5,056 nt of DNA, from the NCBI GenBank assembly GCA_002438575.1, contig DJPP01000104.1:10033-15088 (forward strand). Direction: 5' to 3'. The position numbers and the translations under genes were made by a program. Source of the stretch: Oscillospiraceae bacterium UBA6409 (lineage in GTDB: Bacteria > Bacillota > Clostridia > Oscillospirales > Oscillospiraceae). Positions 1-5,056 of this stretch are shown here, one piece after another. Within the stretch, counting starts at the first letter, position 1. The number at the start of each line of letters is the position of its first letter. Below the pieces are notes generated by a model that did no database searches, was not told the DNA's origin, and saw only the letters and a list, made by a program, of their open reading frames with translations.

Positions 1-944
1 TCGAACACGTCGGAGATGCGGATGGGCGGCAGCTCCGGCAGGAAGAAGCCCAGAAAGGCCAGGTAGAAGCGGATAGTCTGGACGCCGATGCCGGTGTCGC
101 CCCGGCGGAGGACCTTGGGGAACTGCCGCTGGGCCTCGGAGATGGTCAGGCCCTCGCTGCTGACCTCGGACAGGCTCTTGACGCCGTTGTAGATGGACTT
201 GATGCGGTACCAGGTGGACTTGCCCACGATGCCGTCCCGGGTCAGATCGAAGATGCGCTGGAAGGCGCGGACGGCCGCGGCGGTATCCGCGCCGAAGACG
301 CCGTTTTTCTCGGCGATGGCAGGGATGGCGGGATAGTTTTTGCGGATACGGTTCAGCTCCCGCTGGAGGGTGCGGACGTCCTCCCCCACGCTGCCGATGG
401 TCAGGGGGCGGCCGGGGTACGAGGGGGTGCTGTCCCCCACCGGGGCGTTGGTGACCAGGTCGATGTCCTGACCGTAGTAGTATTGCAGTATCTCGTAGGG
501 TGTGCGGCCTTGGGCGGCCAGCTCCTGGCTCCCCCACTGGGACAGCCCCCGGCACTGGGTGCGGATACCGTCGCAGAACTGGGCGTACAGGGGCTCCACA
601 TTGCCGCGGCGGACAATGTAGTTGTTGAAAATGTCGTCCACGATGGCGTTGATGTTCTCGAACGTCTCCTTATCCGGGGAGAAGGCCTGGTCGTACTGGG
701 TGTTGTTGGTGATGTCGAAATCGTAGCCGCGGCTGCGGTAGAACTCGGTGTAGACCCGGTTCAGCGCCACGGAGATCTGGGCCAGCACGTTGGCGCGGAT
801 GGCGCTCTCGTTCCAGGTAGGGTATATCTCGCTGGCGGCCACGCCCTTGATGTAGCGGGGAAAGGTGACGGTGACGTTCTCCGCCGGGGCGTCCGGCGCG
901 CCCAGATGGACGGTGATGTACTCCGGGACCACAGGATAGGGCAT
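1..944 (-). CDS. SpoIID/LytB-like protein with peptidoglycan-binding repeats (partial, C-terminus beyond window)
   Basis: The visible 314 residues begin with MPYPVVPEY and run off the left edge with no stop. Residues about 25-160 resemble the SpoIID/LytB fold. A KGVAASE segment ends at Glu39, which aligns with the catalytic Glu of SpoIID glycan lyases. It is followed by the usual helix (residues 46-63) and by the C-terminal hallmark CRGLSQWGSQELAAQG with EILQYYYG (131-158). Residues about 186-248 form a PG_binding_1 domain (VGEDVRTLQRELN to DGIVGKSTW), and a second repeat starts near 279 (LRRGDTGIGVQTIRFYL). No signal peptide or membrane segment is visible at the N-terminus, unlike classical SpoIID. 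A GGGAGGG ribosome site (958-952) lies 7 nt before the ATG. The gene follows its upstream partner after only 3 nt, so the two are surely co-transcribed. A role in binding or remodelling peptidoglycan, probably spore cortex, is inferred. Glycan lyase activity is not proven, because the zinc-ligand pattern of SpoIID is not evident. Confidence 0.85.
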   Translation of the reverse strand, partial: MPYPVVPEYITVHLGAPDAPAENVTVTFPRYIKGVAASEIYPTWNESAIRANVLAQISVALNRVYTEFYRSRGYDFDITNNTQYDQAFSPDKETFENINAIVDDIFNNYIVRRGNVEPLYAQFCDGIRTQCRGLSQWGSQELAAQGRTPYEILQYYYGQDIDLVTNAPVGDSTPSYPGRPLTIGSVGEDVRTLQRELNRIRKNYPAIPAIAEKNGVFGADTAAAVRAFQRIFDLTRDGIVGKSTWYRIKSIYNGVKSLSEVSSEGLTISEAQRQFPKVLRRGDTGIGVQTIRFYLAFLGFFLPELPPIRISDVF

Positions 945-947
945 GGC

Positions 948-1328
948 TCAGCCCTCCCTGTGCTGCGGCGGCAGCGTCACGGACAGGACGGACTCGATAC
1001 GTGGAAAAATCAGCACCCGCTGGTGATCCGGCTCCCGGTAGTCCGGGTGGCTGACGGACACCTCATAGGCGGTGCCGCTGATACCGGCGGTATCCGACGA
1101 CAGCCCCAGGGCTGCCGGCAGGGCCGGCAGGAGTATTTTCTCCGCGATGCCGGAGGCGTCGGTGACGCCGGTATAGAACGTCTCACGCAGGGTCCCGAAA
1201 TCGCGGTAGACCTCCACGGACGCGCCGGGGATGGGGAATATCCCCTGGGCGGCGGATACCTGCACCCGCAGGCTGCCCTGCTCCGGGTGGGCATTGCGGA
1301 ACCAGGTGATGGGTTCGATCTGTGCCAT
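948..1328 (-). CDS. Small carboxypeptidase-regulatory-like (Cna-B/transthyretin-type) beta-sandwich protein
   Basis: This 126-residue protein starts MAQIEPITW. From about residue 18 it shows the pattern of a carboxypeptidase-regulatory-like or Cna-B domain: GSLRVQVSAAQG, then IPGASVEVYRD, TGVTDASGIAEKILLPA and YEVSVSHPDYRE, closing with the strand RIESVLSVTLPP. These domains are beta-sandwich stalk or adhesion modules without enzymatic residues. No signal peptide or sortase motif is visible, so the protein is probably cytoplasmic, possibly in the mother cell. A start at 1328 is preferred over the longer in-frame ATG at 1394 because GGGAGGA (1341-1335) lies 6 nt upstream and the longer version would read through a terminator hairpin. 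It is the first gene of a unit with the SpoIID-like gene, and its TGA is in the same frame as that gene's ATG. The domain class is fairly sure; its function is unknown. Confidence 0.8.
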   Translation of the reverse strand: MAQIEPITWFRNAHPEQGSLRVQVSAAQGIFPIPGASVEVYRDFGTLRETFYTGVTDASGIAEKILLPALPAALGLSSDTAGISGTAYEVSVSHPDYREPDHQRVLIFPRIESVLSVTLPPQHREG

Positions 1329-1334
1329 GGTCGT

Positions 1335-1341
1335 TCCTCCC
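1335..1341 (-). promoter_or_regulatory. Ribosome binding site deciding the start of the Cna-B-like gene
   Basis: GGGAGGA on the minus strand lies 6 nt upstream of the ATG at 1328. It supports this start over the in-frame ATG at 1394. Confidence 0.8.
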
Positions 1342-1356
1342 TTTTGCTTTTGGGAG

Positions 1357-1386
1357 AGTATATGCATCGGCGGAAAGGAAATATCC
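1357..1386 (-). promoter_or_regulatory. Putative sigma-E-type sporulation promoter
   Basis: On the minus strand GGATATT (1386-1380) is followed after exactly 15 nt by CATATACT (1364-1357). The known sigma-E consensus is approximately KMATATT, 13-15 nt, CATACAMT. The match is 6 of 7 in the -35 element and 7 of 8 in the -10. Initiation would fall on an A around 1351-1348, just before the ribosome site at 1341-1335. The downstream genes carry SpoIID-like and peptidoglycan-binding domains, which fits mother-cell expression. The -35 element lies inside the aminopeptidase terminator stem. Confidence 0.55.
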
Positions 1387-1410
1387 CCCGGCAATGGCCG
1401 GGGGATATTT
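1379..1410 (-). terminator. Hairpin terminator downstream of the M29 aminopeptidase
   Basis: A perfect 14-bp inverted repeat (1379-1392 with 1397-1410) has a 4-nt loop and a GC-rich core flanked by ATATTT. It begins 6 nt after the aminopeptidase stop codon. In the minus-strand transcript the stem ends in AUAUUU and continues CCUUUCC, so the U-tract is modest. The plus-strand side is also T-rich (GTTGTTT), but no plus-strand gene upstream needs it. Confidence 0.7.
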
Positions 1411-1416
1411 GTTGTT

Positions 1417-2643
1417 TCAGAAGGCCCAGTTGCCGTGGCGGAAGATGGGTACCACCCTCCCGTCGGCGCAGACGGCGTCGATGTCCATGTCCTCGGAGCC
1501 GATCATAAAGTCCTCGTGGATCATGGAGTCGTTGACGCCCAGCGCGCGGCACTCTGCCAGGGTCTTGTGCTCAAAATCGTTGATGGTATCGGCAAAGCCC
1601 ATGCCCAGGGCCAGGTGGCAGGCGGCGTTCTCGTCAAACAGCGTGTTGTAGAACAGCAGGCCGGACTGGCGGATGGGGCTGTCATAGGGCACCAGGGCGC
1701 ACTCGCCCAGATAGGCGCTGCCCTCGTCCATGGTGATGAGCTTAGTCAGAAGATCGTTGTTCTGCTCGGCGTGCCACTCTACGGCCTTGCCCTCGTGGAA
1801 GCGGATCCAGAACCTGTCGATGAGCTGGCCCTGATAGCTCAGGGGCTTGGTGGCGTAGACGATCCCCTCGGCCTCGCCCCGCTTGGGGGAGATGAAGCAC
1901 TCCTCGGAGGGGATATTGGGGTTAAAGACAATACCCTGCAGGCTGCGCTCGCTGCCGCCGCAGAAATGCGCCTCGGGGATCATGCCCACAGTGAAATCGG
2001 TGCCGGTGCTGCTCTTGTAGCGCAGCTGGCGGATGTGCAGGCTGTTCAGATAGTCGCGGCGGTCGTGGATGTCCTTGTTGTGGGCAGCCCAGTTGGCCTG
2101 GGGATCGCCCTCCAGCGCGCGGGAGGTGGAGAGGATGGCCTCCCACAGCTTCTCCACCGCCTGGGACTTACGCAGACCGGGGAACAGCTTTTTGGCCCAG
2201 GCCTCGCCGGGCACGGCGGCAATGCACCACTGGTACTTGTTCTCGATCTGGTCGCGGTAGGGCTTGATGACGGGGAACTTGGCCTGCTGGCTCTTGGCCA
2301 GCTTCTCCTGGTCGATGCCCTTCAGGCCGTCCGGGTCCTCGGAGAGCAGGTAGATGCGGCAGGGAATGGTGTCCACATAGTGCTGCCAGCGGGCAAGCTC
2401 GTAATCCTCCACCTTGGAGAGGGTGGTCAGGCTGCGGTGACGGACGTGAAGCTTCTGCAGAGGCTGGTAGTTCCAGTCCACCACGACCTTTTTGGCCTTG
2501 CACTTATAGCACTCGTCCACCAGCATGGCCACAAACTCCGGCTGGTCCAGGTCGGCGGCGATGAACACCTCCTGCCCCTTCTGGATATTGACGCCGGTGC
2601 GGGCGATGAGACGGGCGTAGGCGCGAAGCACGGACTTTTTCAT
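1417..2643 (-). CDS. M29-family metal-dependent aminopeptidase (AmpS/PepS type)
   Basis: This complete 408-residue protein has the usual length for the M29 family, which are cytoplasmic dimeric metallo-aminopeptidases that remove N-terminal residues from peptides. The expected metal-site motifs appear in order: NIPSEECF (Glu247/Glu248), YLGECALVP (Glu314), the FDENAACHLALG block (Glu338 and His343), then MIHEDFMIG (His376 and Asp378) followed by EDMDIDAV. The N-terminal half has the family's opening, a helix followed by GVNIQKGQEVFIAAD (residues 17-31). No signal peptide is present. The start at 2643 (MKKSVLRAY) is chosen over the longer in-frame ATG at 2745 because AAGGAGG (2658-2652) lies 8 nt upstream and a promoter -10 lies within the would-be extension. 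It has its own promoter and a downstream hairpin, so it is probably monocistronic, with a housekeeping role in peptide turnover. Confidence 0.95.
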   Translation of the reverse strand: MKKSVLRAYARLIARTGVNIQKGQEVFIAADLDQPEFVAMLVDECYKCKAKKVVVDWNYQPLQKLHVRHRSLTTLSKVEDYELARWQHYVDTIPCRIYLLSEDPDGLKGIDQEKLAKSQQAKFPVIKPYRDQIENKYQWCIAAVPGEAWAKKLFPGLRKSQAVEKLWEAILSTSRALEGDPQANWAAHNKDIHDRRDYLNSLHIRQLRYKSSTGTDFTVGMIPEAHFCGGSERSLQGIVFNPNIPSEECFISPKRGEAEGIVYATKPLSYQGQLIDRFWIRFHEGKAVEWHAEQNNDLLTKLITMDEGSAYLGECALVPYDSPIRQSGLLFYNTLFDENAACHLALGMGFADTINDFEHKTLAECRALGVNDSMIHEDFMIGSEDMDIDAVCADGRVVPIFRHGNWAF

Positions 2644-2651
2644 AGGGAATG

Positions 2652-2658
2652 CCTCCTT
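2652..2658 (-). promoter_or_regulatory. Ribosome binding site deciding the aminopeptidase start
   Basis: AAGGAGG on the minus strand is a near-perfect Shine-Dalgarno sequence, 8 nt upstream of the ATG at 2643. The alternative ATG at 2745 has no comparable site. Confidence 0.9.
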
Positions 2659-2682
2659 ATCGGCAAAATTTCTGTTATGGGT

Positions 2683-2711
2683 ATTGTACCACCGTGGGCG
2701 GGATTTGAAAA
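2683..2711 (-). promoter_or_regulatory. Sigma-A extended -10 promoter for the aminopeptidase
   Basis: The -10 element TACAAT (2688-2683) matches 5 of 6 positions and carries an upstream TG one base away, which makes an extended -10. After a 17-nt spacer the -35 is TTTTCA (2711-2706), matching 4 of 6. Initiation near 2676 gives a short leader containing the ribosome site. Confidence 0.7.
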
Positions 2712-2860
2712 GCGGCATGGCGGGACGTTCAAAAATTATTTTCATTTCTTTAATGTTCCTCTAATAAACCGAACGTAAGATAAGGCTATCCTAAGAGGAC
2801 ACACAACACATCAATACAGAACCATCCACATATACCATACAGCTTCAGGAGGTAAAGAAT

Positions 2861-3115
2861 ATGAAACGTTTTCACATCATCAAAAAGGCTTCCCCCGTCA
2901 ACTACGCGCTGGAGAGCAGCCGCACCCTGGACAACGGCGTGGTGCTGAAGCTGATCCACTGCGGCGAGACGCTGACCGTGTCCGCCAGCTATGAAAAGCA
3001 GCTGGAGCGCTTCGCCGACCTGCGCTCCGTGGAGGAGGCGGCGTATATCGAGGATTATCTGACCCGGAAGTACAGCGGTGTGGACGCCGCCGACCTGCCC
3101 ATGCTGACGGCGTAA
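2861..3115 (+). CDS. Small hypothetical protein, 84 residues
   Basis: I do not recognise this protein. It begins MKRFHIIKK, with a basic N-terminus. Residues about 14-44 alternate in a way that suggests beta strands (NYALESS, NGVVLKLIHCG, TLTVSASYE), and residues about 45-72 look like a helix rich in charged residues (KQLERFADLRSVEEAAYIEDYLTRK). There is one cysteine (Cys34) and no signal peptide or membrane segment. It is likely to be real because AGGAGGT (2847-2853) lies 7 nt before the ATG, the reading frame has the GC-rich third positions of its neighbours, and a strong intrinsic terminator follows it. It is divergent from the aminopeptidase and lies upstream of a two-component system, but no functional link is shown. 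Confidence 0.8.
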   Translation: MKRFHIIKKASPVNYALESSRTLDNGVVLKLIHCGETLTVSASYEKQLERFADLRSVEEAAYIEDYLTRKYSGVDAADLPMLTA

Positions 3116-3118
3116 GGG

Positions 3119-3147
3119 TTGTCAGGGCAGCGGTTTTCTGGTATACT
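3119..3147 (+). promoter_or_regulatory. Strong sigma-A promoter upstream of a terminator and the response regulator gene
   Basis: TTGTCA (3119-3124, 5 of 6) is followed after 17 nt by TATACT (3142-3147, 5 of 6), with a TG one base upstream of the -10. This is the best sigma-A promoter in the window. It starts 3 nt after the small gene's stop codon. Predicted initiation is at about 3154, only about 9 nt before a terminator hairpin. Confidence 0.8.
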
Positions 3148-3162
3148 GGGCGTGAGCGAGAG

Positions 3163-3197
3163 GCCCCGCCCGCCGATGGGCGGGCGGGGCATTTTTT
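3163..3197 (+). terminator. Intrinsic terminator after the small gene
   Basis: A perfect 12-bp GC-only stem (3163-3174 with 3179-3190) has a GATG loop and is followed by A and six Ts. It ends transcription of the 84-residue gene and faces any transcript from the promoter at 3119-3147. The opposite strand has no T-tract after the stem, so it works in the plus direction only. Confidence 0.93.
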
Positions 3198-3199
3198 CT

Positions 3200-3212
3200 G
3201 CCGCCGGGCGGC
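3200..3212 (+). other. Small GC dyad between terminator and response regulator ribosome site
   Basis: GCCGCC and GGCGGC flank a single G, giving a compact dyad just after the T-tract and 8 nt before the GAGGAGGG ribosome site. It might affect leader folding, but in such a GC-rich sequence it may be chance. Confidence 0.3.
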
Positions 3213-3220
3213 GACTTGCG

Positions 3221-3228
3221 GAGGAGGG
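3221..3228 (+). promoter_or_regulatory. Ribosome binding site deciding the response regulator start
   Basis: GAGGAGGG lies 8 nt before the ATG at 3237. An upstream in-frame TTG at 3216 would place this site inside the coding region and add residues ahead of the canonical receiver-domain N-terminus. Confidence 0.9.
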
Positions 3229-3236
3229 CACAGCGT

Positions 3237-3911
3237 ATGCGTATTCTTATCGCGGAGGACCAGCCGGAGCTGCGGCGGATGCTGGTAAAAAACCTGACGG
3301 CAGCGGGCTATACCGCCGACGGTGTGCCCGACGGCGAGGAGGCGCTGGCGTATCTGGACGCGGCGGCCTATGACGCGGCGGTGCTGGACATCATGATGCC
3401 GAGAGTGGACGGCCTGACGGTGCTGCGGACGCTGCGCGCCCGGGGCAGCGTCCTGCCGGTGCTGCTGCTGACAGCCCGGGACGCCGTGGCCGACCGGGTA
3501 GACGGGCTGGACGCGGGCGCAGACGACTACCTCATCAAGCCCTTTGCCCTGGACGAGCTGCTGGCACGGCTGCGGGTGCTGACCCGGAAAAAGGGCAGCG
3601 GCAGCACGAATGTGTACACCCTGGCCGATCTGTCGGTGGACACCGCCGCCCGGACGGCGAAGCGGGGCGGCCGGACGCTGGAGCTGTCCGCCAGGGAATA
3701 CGCGCTGCTGGAATACCTGATACGCAGCAAGGGCGTGGTGCTGTCCCGGCGGCAGATCGAGGACAACCTGTGGAGCCTGGATTACGCCGGGGGCACCAAT
3801 GTAGTGGACGTATACATCAGCTATCTGCGGAAGAAGTTGGAGCTGCCCGGGGAACAAAAGCTGCTGCACACGGTGCGGGGCATGGGCTGGGTGCTGAAGG
3901 AGGACGCATGA
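3237..3911 (+). CDS. OmpR/PhoB-family two-component response regulator
   Basis: This 224-residue regulator has a receiver domain at about residues 1-117: acidic pair Glu7-Asp8 in MRILIAED, phosphoacceptor Asp51 in VLDIMMPRVDG, Thr79 in LLLTARD, and Lys101 in DDYLIKPF. A linker leads to a winged-helix DNA-binding domain (about 126-222) with ELSAREYALLEYL, then VLSRRQIEDNLW, the VDVYISYLRKKL recognition region and the closing HTVRGMGWVL. Its length and order are standard for the family. It should be phosphorylated by the adjacent histidine kinase and control transcription in the cytoplasm. The ATG at 3237 is chosen for its receiver start and good ribosome site. The stop codon overlaps the kinase ATG (ATGA), which indicates translational coupling. 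The targets cannot be named from this window. A promoter at 3119-3147 lies upstream, but a terminator separates it from the gene. Confidence 0.96.
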   Translation: MRILIAEDQPELRRMLVKNLTAAGYTADGVPDGEEALAYLDAAAYDAAVLDIMMPRVDGLTVLRTLRARGSVLPVLLLTARDAVADRVDGLDAGADDYLIKPFALDELLARLRVLTRKKGSGSTNVYTLADLSVDTAARTAKRGGRTLELSAREYALLEYLIRSKGVVLSRRQIEDNLWSLDYAGGTNVVDVYISYLRKKLELPGEQKLLHTVRGMGWVLKEDA

Positions 3912-5056
3912 GGAACATATCCATCAAATGGCGGATGACCCTGTGGTTCTCCCTGCTGATGATCGCCATCACGGCGCTGATGCTGGTGTTCGTGATGCTG
4001 ATGAACCGCAACACCGTAACGCGACCGCCGGAGTCGGAGCTGCTGTACATGGTGGGCCGGAACGCCGACGATGTGGAATTCGACCACGGAGGCTGGGACT
4101 TCAGCGACGTGGAGCAGTACGCCCACGGGGTGTATACGGAGATCTTCGACGAGGACGGACAGCGGCTGTTCGGCACGGCGCCGGCGGAGGTATCGGACGG
4201 CGCGCCGAAGGAGAAAAACGCGCTGCACACCGTCGTCGGCAGCAGCGGCGGGACGTATCTGGTGTACGACTGCTGGCTGGAGATCGGCGGCAGCGGCCTG
4301 TGGGTGCGGGGCACCATCGACAGCGCGGCCCGGGGCAGCGTGATGGAGGTCATCGTGCCGCTGGCGTGGTCGGTGCTGCCGGCGCTGGTGGTGCTGAGCG
4401 TAGGCGGCGGCTGGCTCATCTCCAGCAGCTCCTTCAAGCCTATGGAGAAGGTCATCGCGGCGGCGGAGAGCATCTCCGGCGGCGAAGATCTGTCGCGGCG
4501 CATCGGCCTGCCCAGAGGCCGGAGTGAGATCAACCGGCTGGCGGGGACCTTTGACGATATGTTCGACCGGCTGGAGCGCTCCTTCAAGGCGGAAACGCAG
4601 TTCACCTCCGACGCCAGCCATGAGCTGCGGACGCCGGTGACGGTGATCCTGGCGGAATGCGAGACGCTGGAACGCACGGCGGAGGACTCGGCAGACTATG
4701 CCGAGGGCATAGCGGTCATCCGGCGGCAGGCGGAGCAGATGTCCCGGCTCATCGGGCAGCTGCTGCACATCACACGGTTGGAGCAGGGCACCCAGAAGAC
4801 CTGCATGGAGCGCGGCGACCTGAGCGCGCTGGCGGAGGCGGTATGCGAGCAGCAAAAAATGATCGCGCCGGAGGGCGTGGTCCTGACCTGCGACGCGCCG
4901 GAGAACGTGGAGGCACGGATGGACGTGATACTGATGACCCGGCTGCTGAACAATCTCATTTCCAACGCCTTCCGGTACGGCAGCGATGGCGGACACGTCC
5001 GTGTGGCCGTCCACCGGGAGGGCGGCTGCGCCGTGCTGTCCGTCAGCGACGACGGC
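3908..5056 (+). CDS. Sensor histidine kinase, partner of the OmpR-type regulator (partial, C-terminus beyond window)
   Basis: The 383 visible residues begin MRNISIKWRM. A first membrane helix spans about 11-32, an extracytoplasmic loop about 33-146, and a second membrane helix about 147-171, followed by a HAMP-like linker (about 172-225, FKPMEKVIAAAESISGG then DMFDRLERSF). The dimerisation domain carries the phosphoacceptor His238 in FTSDASHELRTPV. The ATPase domain shows the N box (LLNNLISNAFRYG, Asn353), and the window ends in the G1 box at VSDDG. The G2 region and the stop are therefore missing only because of the window edge. The loop is strongly acidic (about 19 Asp/Glu against 5 Lys/Arg between residues 41 and 138), and no named sensor domain is recognised. 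AAGGAGG (3897-3903) lies within the end of the regulator gene, 4 nt before the ATG. The ligand is unknown; a cation or cationic peptide is only a guess. Confidence 0.95.
   Translation, partial: MRNISIKWRMTLWFSLLMIAITALMLVFVMLMNRNTVTRPPESELLYMVGRNADDVEFDHGGWDFSDVEQYAHGVYTEIFDEDGQRLFGTAPAEVSDGAPKEKNALHTVVGSSGGTYLVYDCWLEIGGSGLWVRGTIDSAARGSVMEVIVPLAWSVLPALVVLSVGGGWLISSSSFKPMEKVIAAAESISGGEDLSRRIGLPRGRSEINRLAGTFDDMFDRLERSFKAETQFTSDASHELRTPVTVILAECETLERTAEDSADYAEGIAVIRRQAEQMSRLIGQLLHITRLEQGTQKTCMERGDLSALAEAVCEQQKMIAPEGVVLTCDAPENVEARMDVILMTRLLNNLISNAFRYGSDGGHVRVAVHREGGCAVLSVSDDG

Larger units (their letters stand above)
2644..2860. other. AT-richer divergent intergenic region
   Basis: These 217 bp separate the aminopeptidase from the small plus-strand gene. 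The minus-strand promoter lies at 2683-2711. The part from 2728 to 2795 is clearly AT-rich against the genome background. It holds GTTC/GAAC half-sites, including ACGTTC (2725-2730) and its inverse GAACGT (2771-2776). From about 2798 to 2846 the plus strand is A/C-rich with few Gs, as expected of an unstructured mRNA leader. I could not find a convincing -35/-10 pair for the small gene. Confidence 0.6.

Noticed and set aside
483..1508. Plus-strand open frame of 341 codons opposite the SpoIID-like and Cna-B-like genes
   Set aside because: It overlaps two supported minus-strand genes and their promoter region, and it ends in an Arg-rich low-complexity tail. It has no family resemblance.
2739..2767. 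Possible sigma-A promoter TTTTCA-17-TAATAA for the small gene
   Set aside because: The -10 matches only 3 of 6 positions and other placements in this AT-rich stretch are equally weak, so no promoter can be chosen.
1231..2778. Long plus-strand open frame of 515 codons opposite the aminopeptidase
   Set aside because: It is antisense to a complete M29 enzyme with all family motifs. The translation is low-complexity, rich in Val, Leu, Gly and Ala with no recognisable domain, as expected from a GC-rich shadow frame.
2836..2843. CATACAGC as a sigma-E/K-like -10 before the small gene
   Set aside because: Initiation would fall within the ribosome binding site and no -35 element lies at the right distance.
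2898..3869. Minus-strand open frame of 323 codons across the small gene and the response regulator
   Set aside because: It runs through a strong terminator and two supported plus-strand genes. Its composition is typical of a shadow frame.
3821..5014. Minus-strand open frame of 397 codons opposite the histidine kinase
   Set aside because: The translation is rich in His, Arg and Gln without any domain, while the plus strand encodes an intact kinase with His, N and G1 boxes.

Overview
The window is GC-rich, has strong GGAGG-type ribosome binding sites in front of its genes, and carries SpoIID-type and peptidoglycan-binding domains. Together these point to a high-GC, probably spore-forming Clostridia member (Oscillospiraceae-like gut Firmicutes). 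That placement is an inference from style and gene content; no marker gene is present.

Left part, minus strand (positions 1-1410). A two-gene unit encodes a small carboxypeptidase-regulatory/Cna-B-like beta-sandwich protein (948-1328), then a SpoIID/LytB-like protein with peptidoglycan-binding repeats (944 down to 1, running off the edge). The two genes lie in the same frame, separated only by TGA-GCC. Upstream is a sequence closely resembling a sigma-E (mother-cell sporulation) promoter. Its -35 element sits inside the terminator hairpin of the preceding gene. The simplest reading is a sporulation-time cell-wall or cortex operon.

Middle, minus strand (1417-2643). A complete M29-family metal-dependent aminopeptidase has its own extended -10 sigma-A promoter and a 14-bp hairpin terminator. 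It appears to be monocistronic and is divergent from the next gene across a 217-bp AT-richer spacer.

Right part, plus strand (2861-5056). A small unrecognised 84-residue protein (2861-3115) is followed by a very good sigma-A promoter directly after its stop codon, and then a textbook intrinsic terminator. After this comes an OmpR-family response regulator (3237-3911), overlapping by ATGA the start of its partner sensor histidine kinase (3908 to the edge, cut at the start of the ATPase G1 box). Because the promoter lies before the terminator, most transcripts from it should stop after about 40 nt. It therefore looks like an attenuated leader or a short-RNA source for the two-component operon.

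I see no mobile elements, CRISPR arrays, tRNA or rRNA. The most useful observations are the promoter/terminator arrangements at 1357-1410 and 3119-3197, and the unusual soluble SpoIID-like protein.
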